DNA of 64,000 bases from the NCBI RefSeq assembly GCF_037392515.1, contig NC_090280.1, positions 23,937,118 through 24,001,117 on the forward strand. Direction: 5' to 3'. The first letter of the stretch is position 1; each line of letters opens with the position of its first letter. Position numbers and translations under genes: made by a program. The notes under the pieces are model-generated. The model worked only from the letters and a program-made list of their open reading frames with translations. It did no database searches and was not told where the DNA came from. This stretch comes from Haliotis asinina. Its lineage: Eukaryota > Mollusca > Gastropoda > Lepetellida > Haliotidae. Of this stretch, positions 1 through 11,800 are shown piece after piece.

Positions 1-1780
1 TGGATAAGGTATCTGCATACGTAACAACTCGTCAGGAGGCATGGCCGACGATGCCAGAAATATATCTGGTAGGGACCAAGGAAACGAATGGTCAACACGG
101 TCGAACTGGTACAATCTCGTTTAGTTTTTTTCTTCAAGTTAACCCCAGTTAGTCATTAGAAATGCATCCGTTATCGAGGTCTGATTTCGGCGTTACTTTA
201 TGCCTAGTCAGTGTATTCTTTTCTCGCCTCGAGGAGAATGGGAATGTGTTCCAACGGGAAGAGTGTACCAGCAGGTGTTTGGTCAGGGGGTTGTCACGAT
301 CGTGGAGAAATGCTGAGTTTGCAGGTTATGTTTCCACGTGGCTACCCACACCCTCATGGTCAGGATAATACCGAACACACAATATCACAACAATAATACA
401 CGTCATGAGCACTGAGTAGGTACACGAATCACTGCGCCTGAAAACCATGGTGTTCAAGGTCCTCAAAAACAATTTTTGAGTAAATCGATCTTGAGGTGTT
501 TTCAAATCTATTCGATCATTTTTTTTATTTGTGCACTTACATCCGTGTATATCAAATAGGCTTAGATAATATCCAAACGTATGTGCAAGGTGTTTAAATG
601 AATAAGAAATTAACGAAAAATGCTTGGCGATAAAACACTAAGTAGATTTGTAATTTTGTTCAGAAGCAGAGTGTTCTATACATCAGAAATGCAGCTCACT
701 GTACCAGTATTGTATGGGTATTTCTCCCGTACCAGGTTTAATTTGTGTTGTTTTTACGTGTTTTAGTTTCAAAGCCGACGAATTACATAAATAAATAATA
801 AATAAGGGCAATGTTCCAATGTTCCATAGGTATGTCTATCATAGTGATAATTACTTCCAGAGTGTTTAATCTCCATGTCACGTGATCAAACTGGATTTGC
901 TGATTGGTCCTTAGAACACTCTGGAACTAACAGTTTGTGTTGTTTTAAGGAAACAAAGCAATGTAAACCCCTTTAAGACTCTATGTCACGGTGAAATTCT
1001 GCATGGAGATGAATATGCGTTAATACATACCCTGAGCTTCCTAACCCAATTTTGACCAAATGTGGACATGGAACACTCTAGTGTCCAAGCAACGCGATCC
1101 AGATTTTGCTCTAACCTGTGTTCCAGGAAGTGAACTTTCAGCGTATGTGCGTGAGTGAGTGAGTTATTTTTACGCCGCCTTTATCAATATTCCAGCAATG
1201 TCACAGCGAGTGACAACTCTATGTACGTAACTACTTTACTTTAAAACCTATTCCGACAGTCGGGTAGCTTATATGGAGACGGGACATTAATGTCAGTGTT
1301 TTTCGTATTGATGGATGGTTTGTCAGAGGTTAATGAAATATCGCTTTTTGTCGAAACAGGGGTTCATATGCATTGGTCTCGTTGTTTGTGGGGCAGTATT
1401 GACTTTAAGACTCAAGTAGGTGTTGTCAGATATTAGCCTTCAGGTCCTTCTTGAATGTCCTGGGGTTGTCGTCTGTATACATTGCCCGTAAACATTGATG
1501 ACGTGTGTACTTGGCAACATTTTTGGTAACCGTCCAGCAATACGACTGGATGTATTACCTCATAAGTCCTACACTTCTCATGGCACAGAGATCGCGGAGT
1601 GCCAGTGCCCTATTGGGTTTTCAGGTCTAATCAGGTCATGTGTTGACTCCGTCCGGTCTTATATGTTTTAAGGCACTAGTGACTGTATCTTAAAGGTCAA
1701 ATTATTGCGTATGGGTCTATCAAGGTATACCCACATGTCATTTGGGACCCAGTAAATTGTAGCCACGTGTGTGAGCGCCT
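1..1780. other. Intergenic DNA, no gene seen
   Basis: No convincing exon is visible on either strand; open frames are short and look random. It contains one SINE fragment near 1150-1214. The rest is unremarkable A+T-moderate DNA. Confidence 0.6.
1150..1214 (-). mobile_element. SINE family 1 fragment
   Basis: Only the 3' tail portion is present: a GTGAGTGAGTGAG stretch, then TTTTTACGCCGCC and a CAGCAAT block. The tRNA-like half is missing. Confidence 0.7.
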
Positions 1781-1990
1781 TACATGCGTATCGGACATTG
1801 TATGGTCACGTACGTTAACGTCAGATCTGTGAGACACGCTATAGTCACATGTGTGGACGTCAGGCATGGTTTAGTCAAATTTGTGGACGTCTGACATGGT
1901 ATCATGATCGCATGCGCAACGTCGGACGTGGTATTAGTCACGTGTGTGGATGTTAGACATTGTATAGTCACAAACGTGACGTCATTCCAG
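1775..1990. repeat. Degenerate minisatellite, about 36-40 bp unit
   Basis: Diverged copies of a unit containing a GTGTGGACGTCAGGCAT-like core follow each other. On the minus strand this gives a recurring CLTSTHVT peptide in an open frame, which is a by-product of the repeat and not a gene. Confidence 0.55.
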
Positions 1991-2856
1991 GCTGGCATGG
2001 TATGGATTTTAAACTGGACCTTGGTATGGTAAGGTGACTTGTAGCCACCTGTCTGTAGGTTGTATATTGAATAAATAATTTGTTCACATATAATTATCAA
2101 ATAATCGCGTTGTGGAATATCTCTTGTGGTACATCAATATATTGTAAGGAGACCAGATATGGTTTTGAGCTACAGCTGCAAAACTAGATATATTTTTTTA
2201 TGAAATTAATCCGATGAGCCGACATATCCCATTTCAGTTAAAAGAACAATATATATTTTGTTGCAGAAAATGTACATTTATTTTTTAACTGTTTGAAACA
2301 TAATTTCGTTCCGATGCAATCCCATCCTATCTAACCCCAGTTAAGGCAGTTGACATTCTTGATTATATAAATCGTCCGAAACATAACATAAAATGCACTT
2401 AGTAACCACTGAGCCATTTGCTATTGAACCACCACCAAAGACACTAACAGTATCTACTTTTATCAACGTAAGCAAATCTAACCGTTGCTAACTTTAACAT
2501 GCATCTATCACTTTGTAATGACGAATCGCAGCTTTAAGTGACTCACAGACAATATGTAGTGCTTTAAAAACACAGTGACTCAAATGACCCACCGAGCTAC
2601 CTTGAACGGGGCAGCTGTCTCGTGCGAATCCTGTCTGCAGGAGACGTGTATGCGTCGCTACATATTAATCTCACTAAGTGGTTTCATTCACTTTTGTATC
2701 TGCTGACATGCTCACGATATCGTTATATATATTTGGATACTGGTCACATGACATGTATACTTTGTAGTGTGTGCATGCATTTCTGGCTCGTCTGGTGCAT
2801 GCAATGACATTTGGTATAGTATATAGGTATATAGGTATAGTTGTTGGGATAATGAC
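1991..2856. other. Intergenic DNA, nothing recognised
   Basis: No exon, RNA gene or clear mobile element is visible. Open frames are below about 65 codons. Confidence 0.5.
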
Positions 2857-2867
2857 ATGATCATCAT

Positions 2868-2951
2868 CACGATCATCCTCACCACCACCACCACCATTAT
2901 CACCATCACCCCAATCACCACCACCACCATTATCACTATCACCCCAATCAC

Positions 2952-2998
<47 letters not shown>

Positions 2999-3113
2999 CC
3001 ATCACCACCATCTCCATCATCACCATCACCCCATCACAACACCATCATCATCATCATCATCATCATCTCCATCACCACCATCATCACAGTCATCACCAAC
3101 ACCATCATCATAA
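2868..3113. repeat. CAC/CAT trinucleotide microsatellite
   Basis: A long run of CAC and CAT triplets with CCC interruptions. It gives poly-His or poly-Ile/Thr frames on one strand and poly-Met/Val on the other. It grades directly into the 131-bp array that follows, whose units each carry a short version of the same triplets. Confidence 0.9.
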
Positions 3114-5042
3114 TCATGGTCAAGAACTGATGTGATGCATGTATGATTATTGGAGCCATGCACTCACGTTCTTGTTTCACTAAGAGTAGTTGTTGCACAT
3201 GTTCCCCCTCACCACCATCATCATCACCACCACCAGGGTCTATAACTGATACGATACTGATGTGATGCATGTATGATTACTGGAGTCATGCACTCACGTT
3301 CTTGTTTCATTAAGAGTAGTTGTTGCACATGATCCCCCTCACCACCATCATCATCACCACCACCAGGGTCTATAACTGATACGATACTGATGTGATGCAT
3401 GTATGATTACTGGAGTCATGCACTCACGTTCTTGTTTCATTAAGAGTAGTTGTTGCACATGTTCCCCCTCACCACCACCATCATCATCATCATCACCACC
3501 ACCACCAGGGTCTATAACTGATACGATACTGATGTGATGCATGCATGATTACTGGAGTCATGCACTCACGTTCTTGTTTCATTAAGAGTAGTTGTTGCAC
3601 ATGTTTCCCCTCACCACCATCATCATCACCACCACCAGGGTCTATAACTGATACGATACTGATGTGATGCATGTATGATTACTGGAGTCATGCACTCACG
3701 TTCTTGTTTCATTAAGAGTAGTTGTTGCACATGTTCCCCCTCACCACCATCATCATCATCACCACCATCATCATCACCACCACCAGGGTCTATAACTGAT
3801 ACGATACTGATGTGATGCATGTATGATTACTGGAGTCATGCACTCACGTTCATGTTTCATTAAGAGTAGTTGTTGCACATGTTTCCCCTCACCACCATCA
3901 TCATCACCACCACCAGGGTCTATAACTGATACGATACTGATGTGATGCATGTATGATTACTGGAGTCATGCACTCACGTTCTTGTTTCATTAAGAGTAGT
4001 TGTTGCACATGTTCCCCCTCACCACCATCATCATCATCATCACCACCATCATCATCATCATCACCAGGGTCTATAACTGATACGATACTGATGTGATGCA
4101 TGTATGATTACTGGAGTCATGCACTCACGTTCTTGTTTCATTAAGAGTAGTTGTTGCACATGTTCCCCCTCACCACCATCATCATCACCACCACCAGGGT
4201 CTATAACTGATACGATACTGATGTGATGCATGTATGATTACTGGAGTCATGCACTCACGTTCTTGTTTCATTAAGAGTAGTTGTTGCACATGTTCACCCT
4301 CACCACCATCATCATCACCACCACCAGGGTCTATAACTGATACGATACTGATGTGATGCATGTATGATTACTGGAGTCATGCACTCACGTTCTTGTTTCA
4401 TTAAGAGTAGTTGTTGCACATGTTCCCCCTCACCACCATCATCATCACCACCACCAGGGTGTATAACTGATACGATACTGATGTGATGCATGTATGATTA
4501 CTGGAGTCATGCACTCACGTTCTTGTTTCATTAAGAGTAGTTGTTGCACATGTTCCCCCTCACCACCATCATCATCATCACCACCATCATCACCACCACC
4601 ACCAGGGTCTATAACTGATACGATACTGATGTGATGCATGTATGATTACTGGAGTCATGCACTCACGTTCTTGTTTCATTAAGAGTAGTTGTTGCACATG
4701 TTCACCCTCACCACCATCATCATCATCATCACCACCAGGGTCTATAACTGATACGATACTGATGTGATGCATGTATGATTACTGGAGTCATGCACTCACG
4801 TTCTTGTTTCATTAAGAGTAGTATGTGTTTCATTAAGAGTAGTTGTTGCACATGTTCACCCTCACCACCATCATCATCACCACCAACAGGGTCTATAACT
4901 GATACGATACTGATGTGATGCATGTATGATTACTGGAGTCATGCACTCACGTTCTTGTTTCATTAAGAGTAGTTGTTGCACATGTTCACCCTCACCACCA
5001 TCATCATCATCATCACCACCAGGGTCTATAACTGATACGATA
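3114..5042. repeat. Tandem array, about 131-150 bp units with embedded microsatellite
   Basis: About 14 to 15 units. The anchor GTCTATAACTGATACG recurs near 3238, 3369, 3510, 3640, 3789, 3920, 4068, 4199, 4330, 4460, 4606, 4740, 4892 and 5025. Each unit has a conserved part of about 105 bp plus a CAC/CAT run of variable length, which explains the period of 131 to about 150 bp. Minus-strand frames beginning MHHISIVSVIDPG are repeat-driven and not taken as genes. Confidence 0.95.
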
Positions 5043-5527
5043 CTTTGGCCGCATGTCTTGTCAACGGGCGGCATGCAGTTGAAATACAAGTAATTGTTAG
5101 AATAACTGAATATTCATCACCACCTCCACAATTATTATCATCATCAACATCATCCTCATTGAGTTTACAGTCATCGCCAGTCGTTTATTATTTTCATACG
5201 TTTGTTTCTGGATGTGTCTCGTTCGGTTTCACGTGCACGTTCTGTTTGAGTGAAGTGTAGATACATTAGGTAGTTTTCGCCTTCTATTAAAATAGCCACG
5301 CACTGAATCCAACGTTAACTTAATTGTTGATGTGGATATGATTTGGGATGGTATGAAGCAAACGTAGACATACCAGACATTGTTGACTCATCGCCCTATC
5401 AGTGATCTATCCTGCTCTCCCAACAATCGGCTTCTTCCCATACTTGCACGATTGCGTCACGACCCATACGCTGTTTTCTTGCGAACTAACCTTTACTCAG
5501 ATCATTTGCGTTTGCCCATTACCTTAT

Positions 5528-5534
5528 TATAAAG
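5528..5534 (+). promoter_or_regulatory. Candidate TATA box of the BASP1-like gene
   Basis: TATAAAG lies about 300 bp upstream of the chosen start codon, so transcription could begin near 5560. A CRE-like TGACGTAT follows near 5782. This is position-based inference only. Confidence 0.25.
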
Positions 5535-5836
5535 CTACGAAATGATCGTCTTTAGGACGGGATGATTAGACGTGTTCTTATCACAGCTATATACTCTATT
5601 CCGCCGCGTTCTCCTGTAGACCGATTAATCATTGCGAGCCAGCTGTTACTCGAGTGTTCTGTGTTTCCTGCACATGCATGTATCTGTCTGAACCGTCTAC
5701 ACCAGCACTATAGTGAAGGTCGAGTGGAGAGAGCGTGCACTGTACCCGACTTCTACCCTTCCCGCGATGTACAGCGCCTAGTGACGTATTACCGCCGTCT
5801 TCATCTGAGCATTTTACCGATCCAGAAACTACAAAA

Positions 5837-5894
5837 ATGGGCGGACTCCTATCGAAGCAAAAACCTGGCGTCGTCGATGCGACACAGCATACGG
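5837..5894 (+). CDS. BASP1-like gene, coding exon 1
   Basis: The exon encodes MGGLLSKQKPGVVDATQHT plus one base of the next codon and ends at donor G|GTTAGT (intron starts at 5895). Purine at -3 and G at +4 favour this ATG. The upstream ATG at 5562 opens another frame through the exon; it is treated as 5' UTR or pre-promoter sequence. Confidence 0.75.
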
Positions 5895-8800
5895 GTTAGT
5901 CTGTAGTTAAAGCTGGTTGGCAGGAACAGGTTATTGATGTCATGTTCCAGAGACGTGGTCAGATTTCGGGGCTGGGGCTGAAAGCATGTCGACATGCTTG
6001 CCACGAAATTAGGGGATGTTTACATATTAAGACGGAATTGCGTGCTGTGAGCAAGACGGTTGGGGCTGACTGGCTTATCCTGTTGTCGATCGTCTCGCAC
6101 ATAAATAACGACTTGTTATTGTTTTGCAGTTTATATAGATCTCTTTCCGTATTGAAATTGTAACATATCGTCTGAATCTCATAATCCTCGATTAGTGTAC
6201 ACCTGCTAGTCAATACCTTCTGTATATATGAATATGTACCTATGGTTAGATCATGCGTGTATAGTATCTTGAAAATTGATTGATCGGTGTAATGCATGAT
6301 TGTAATTGTCATCATCACCGTCATAACCATTATTTGATTTGCAGCATAGTCCGACGCAAATGTCATCAGGTGTTGTTCGTGAAATTTACAAATGTATGTG
6401 TTAGATGACAATCTTTAAGAATGCCCACGTACTTCCGTGCTAGAGGACGCCCTTGTCCAGCACATGTGATGAATGTTAACATTTCGAAACTAAATTGTCA
6501 CACATTTCCTGTTTATAATATGTGAGGAGTGAGAACATTACATGCTGACCGGTGATATGACATCATACTTTTTGCCAGACACGGTATCGCCGAGATGTAT
6601 GTAGATTGTGTCATGAGAAACTGTCCGAGGCAGTACATGTACATGATTGATGGTGTTCATCAGAGGAGGTGTCATTGATTGTTAGTTGGAAGCCAAGCAC
6701 AGAACCAGCGCTATGTGTAGTTTGATCAACGTACGAGCAGATCCCTATGTAAAACGTGTCCAATTAAACCTTACGCTTTAACAAATCTTTGTCAATATTT
6801 TGTGTGTCTTGTTATTTAAAGATTGCCCCCTCAAAATCCTCCGTTTACCGTGCGCGCGTTCAAGCCATCACGTAATGCGTTGAGTGTACCTGATGATTGG
6901 CGACAGGTCTTACAGATCATGGGACTGGGAGTATCGTCATTTAATACTTATGCAAGGCAACCGTGAGCTCTTATTATGTGAATAATAAGCGCATATTTGT
7001 GTTAGTATGGGAATTGTTTTTGATGAAGGTATACTTTGCAACTTTGATTTTGATTTGTTGCATATATCCTGTAATTGGCCTTTATGTTGATATGGGATCT
7101 GACAAGGGCCTCGAATGGCATTGATCCAATACAGTAACCTTGAGTCAACAAGACTTGTCTTGAATCTGTGAGCTTAGTGATACTCAAGATATGGGAGATA
7201 TTAAACTGTCATCGTTTGTCACATGTCTCAATTGTACAATGTGAAAAAGTCTTTCACAAGAATTGGCTTCTTATTGGAAATTTAATGACATCACTTTTTT
7301 TTGAAAGGGTATAATCGCTTAGTCAAATATTGTACTAGTGTTCGTGAAATGAATGCTAAATGTAATTGTGTTGTTTGGTAGAAGCAGCATGTGTGTTGTG
7401 CTGACTCGCCTGGTGACGTACAAGTGATTACTTTGTACTCGGGTAACATGACTGTACTGTGCGATAGTAGCAGAACGTTGCTGTCTTACAGGTTTTATCG
7501 AGTTTGGCCGGGCACTTTATGTTCTTGATATAAATCAATAGTAGACGACGGATATACATGTAACATACAGTATATTCTCAGGCTGGGTTCTGTTACGGCG
7601 AGTAGCGGTGACTCATGTATATTGATGCTATGGTGACTGACATACAGCACGCCTTTGTCGCGGGACATGTGGGAATAACGAACCACCTGGGAGATATCCA
7701 TTTCTAAACAGTCTCATACCACACAGGCATCAACCCCAACCTTGGGCCAGTACGCCATGGGGACGTCATCTCTTCTCAACATCACCCGACCTCAAACCCT
7801 CCCTAACCTCAAATCCCTTTGACCTTACCTTGACCTTAATTCTACTGTGACCTGAACCAAAGACGATCCCAACGCCGTCCACACTTCGAACCCTCTCCTG
7901 TTCAACTTCACCAACCGTAATATACGCGTTTGAGATGACCCCCGTCTTGAAACTTTACAGGTAAAGGATATTATATGAGTGCCCATGTTATACTATGTTT
8001 ACGAAACGATTACCTAAATGTTGATATCTCCATGTAATGTTACATGTAGAACGCAACATCACAGAAGAAACGTGACGTCATAGCATTGTCACGTCACCAT
8101 GACAAAGTGATATTTTGCCACAGGTCATCGTATGAGAAATATATACCCCGATATGTTCGCCCTCGTAGGTAATAATACGCTATATCTAGATATATTGTAC
8201 CTTGAATGTCGATGGTCATCTCAAAATTTTTCTGTGTTTTTAAAAAAGGCTTTAATCTTAGCAATGATACGAGGACCAGTGCCCTGTACCCGTTAGATCT
8301 TGGTGTTTACTAACTAGCGAGTGAGTATGGTTTTACGCCTTCTTTAGTAGTGTTCCAAAGACATTACGGCAGGGGACACCTGAAATTGGCTTCACAGAAT
8401 ATTTTTGAGTTCATTTCTATAATCATTTGTTGGACGTTGTCCAAACCAGTTTTCCGAAAGTGTTTGTGAGTCGAAATGGTTGGAAAAGGAATCCACGCCT
8501 TAACACCAGGGGAGAGAACATTTTGACAGTATGTCAAACCGCCACGTTACCCATGGCTATATGACCACCTTATCAAGTATTCTACTGCTGACCCCTATAT
8601 AGCAGGGTCCTGTCCCCAAATGCTATACAATATACACGGTGAAGACTTCCATGAGATCCGTCCAATCTAAGCGTACTCGTTTGAGGCAAATTACTCGTTT
8701 CAAGATATTTCTGAGGTTAGGTCGAATTCTACGAAATTCGCCAGCAGACAGTGGATGAACTTGTCAGTGGATGAACCTGTCAAGCCAGTCCTCTCTTATC

Positions 8801-11800
8801 TCCAGACCATACTAGCTCAGAGGTAGTGTATCTGTGAAGGCCTCAAACGACCCCTCATGTCGATTAGATGTAAGTAGACAACAGGAATTTAAGGCGACCG
8901 TTGCCGGAAGGCTATATTCGGTAATATTACATGTTGAACAAGCTAAGTAACCGCAGGTGCGTTTCTGTTAGTGTGTCAACACCACATTCATGAAATAAAG
9001 AAAGAATCCAGCTATCTGTTTAGCCTATCTGTCGTCATCGTTGTCCTCCATACCGACGTTGTGAGTTGTCATGCCGAACACACTGGCGGTCGTTGAGCAG
9101 AGGAGTGTTGGGGTACACTATAAGTTGGCAATATCCATCCACCAATGTTTGACACTCACTGACCTCTCTGTTGCCTCACACGGAGTTGAATAGCCTATGT
9201 AAATCATATACATTAGTGTATTCCAGCGAGAGCCAACATGTAGTTGAAATAAATATGAAAGTCTGAGTAGAACACTGTATATCTGATCTAATATCTGAGT
9301 TAGGAGAGTCACCCGCAAAGTGTAGAAGTCCGTACACAATATACACTGCCGTATAGCTCGAAAAGTCGTATGCATCGTAAGTGACATGGAAAGAAGCTTT
9401 GGTGAAATATTTGACCGTACTCAAAGAATGAGTTTAGTTTTACGCCGCTTTTAGCTAACAAGGTCCAGCTACGTCACGACGGAGGACACCAGAAATGGGC
9501 TTCACACATTGTACCCATGAGGGGATGGAACCTGAAATTTTGGTATGGCGAGCGAACGCTTTAACCACAAGCTTAAGGCTAGTCCAAAGTAGCAACCACT
9601 TACAATATGAACACGAGTAATTATCTTACCTCACACATAAATGTCGCTCTCTGACTGGCTGAGCGTATTTATTTTACCGAACACCTCAATGTTAATTTTG
9701 AACTGTTTGAAGCATGGGTATCGGATCGTACACTTCAGCCAAACTCTGTGAATCAAACGAATCGAATCTTGCATCTTGCTGTTGTCGCCGCGATGTAATT
9801 CCCCTTCTTGAAATTCACAGGGACTACATTTGAACGTTTTGTCGAAATTTATTTATTGGAAAGAGAGTCAGATGTGTTCGTAGCCATCGCTAGACTTTGC
9901 GGACAACAGAAAAAAAAAGATTTAGAGTTATCTCCCTTTCATCGATTTCTATTCGCAAAACATCGGTAATTTCCGTGCATCATACCTCATTTAATGTAAT
10001 TCGATATAAAAAAAGTAACTACCACGAAGTTCCGAATGGGTTGCTATTGGCAACGGGGTATATTGCAATGCACCTCGCTTGTACACGGGATACATTGAAA
10101 ATAACAGGAGCGCTCATCCAACCAGACAGCGACATTTATGTGTAGCGGTTGTTACTTAAGGGTAGCCTTAAGCTTGTGGTTAAAGCGTTCGCTCGTCACG
10201 CCGAATTCCAGGTTCGATCCCTTCATGGGTACAATGTGTGAAGCCTATTTCTGGTGTCCCCCGTCGTGACGTAGATGGACTTTTGCTAAAAGCGGCGTAA
10301 AACTAAACTCATTCTTTGAGTACGGTCACATATTTCACCAAAGCTTCTTTCCATGTCACTTACGATGCATACGATTTTTCGAGCTATACGGCAGTGTATA
10401 TTGTGTACGAACTTGTACACTTTGCAGGTGACTCTCCCAACTCAGATATTAGATTAGATATACAGTGTTCTACTCAGACTTTCATATTTATTTCAACTAC
10501 ATGTTGGCTCTCATTGGAATACACTAATGTTTATGATTTGCATAGGCTATTCAACTCCGTGTGAGGTAACAAAGAGGTCAGCGAGTGCCTAACATTGGTG
10601 GTTAGATATTGCCATGTATATTATAGCAATAAGTGGAACTGACAGGTGAATGTTTTTAGGAGACGCCTGAAAACTCTCTGTACACAAACCATTTACCAAG
10701 TATACTTTCAGGCCAGTAGTATCGATCGCTTTCTTCAACGGAGCCCAGAGGATGGTGTACTTAATGACACACTGGCGGATACATGACACATTTGCTCCAG
10801 TCAGGTGTCACTATCGCTGTCGACTAATGATTGCATAATTCATGTGAACAGTAAAGTCAAGTGCACGCATAACTTAACGGTAAAGGTAAGATCAGGGCAT
10901 TCGTCATCACTGCCTCGTTGTGTCTTTATCTATGTGCGGTAAAGTTATCCTGGAGTTACAAGAGCCATTTTGGCCCTGGGGGTGTTCGGGTGTTCGCAGT
11001 TCGCACACAAAGGCACTGGATCCCGATCCACAAAGCGTTCGTAACGTTACGACCTGTCGTAACTCTATACTTTATCATAGGCTTACGAATATCGTTGCGC
11101 AACGAACGTTTTGTAGATCGGGACCAAGAAGCCTATGGGTCGTGTGGTTATACCTGGTTGTTCGCCCACATATTTCCAGCTATAGAATTGTCAGCACAAC
11201 ACCCGTGCTCGTTTGTTTCGCTAAAGTGGTGAACTTCTCTTCCGGCTCTCCACCAATATGGAGACGCGCCGTGATATACTGTGATATACTGAATCGCAAC
11301 ACTTTGTCATACGGGGTTCATTTGATCCAAGGTTAAGTTTAAAGAGAAGAACCTATTGGATTATTGCTTTTTCAGCACTCTATCTTCGGGATTTTTTTAG
11401 AAACGTACGCGTGAAGATCCGGCTAAGAACTGGGCCCCTATTCTCGAAAGGATCCTTGCCCGAAGATATCCAAACTTTGATCCTAGCTTCTAGGATAGGT
11501 GTCCTACCTTATTCTCGAAAAGTATCGTAGCGCTAGCATATCCTAACTTAGGACAAATACTAGGATAGGTTCTGACTTGTCCTAAGTCCATCTCAGTGGA
11601 AAGCAACATGGTGTGTTACTTGTTTGTTCACCAATTTTGACTTTGTGAAAACTTAATTACAGCTGAATTTACAACAGCACGCAGTTTTTATGAGTTAAGA
11701 AGATTTTTTTGAGTTTATATCATCAATTTATCAGTTGTGAATAAGACTTACTTGTTGCAATACACATATTCTTTAGATCTGCAACCGATATGTATTTTTA

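Larger units (their letters stand above)
9126..10614. repeat. Long inverted repeat (foldback structure)
   Basis: The left arm (about 9126-9665) and right arm (about 10110-10614) are reverse complements with scattered differences and a short extra piece in the left arm. Each arm includes a complete SINE family 1 copy. Both arms can be read as nearly the same 82-residue frame (MSTV.YFTKASFHVTYD) in opposite orientation, which shows their close match. The loop of about 440 bp has no recognisable gene. It could be a foldback transposon or an inverted duplication. Confidence 0.9.

Noticed and set aside
3114-5042. CRISPR-like array
   Set aside because: Units of 131 bp are contiguous tandem copies without unique spacers, in an animal genome.
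5562-5906. 114-codon plus-strand frame covering the BASP1-like first exon
   Set aside because: It is in another frame than MGGLLSKQ, shows no family similarity, and lies in the predicted 5' UTR or promoter.
5959-6411. 150-codon minus-strand frame
   Set aside because: No recognisable motif, unusual composition rich in Ile/Thr/Asn, no splice or promoter support; probably chance inside the intron.
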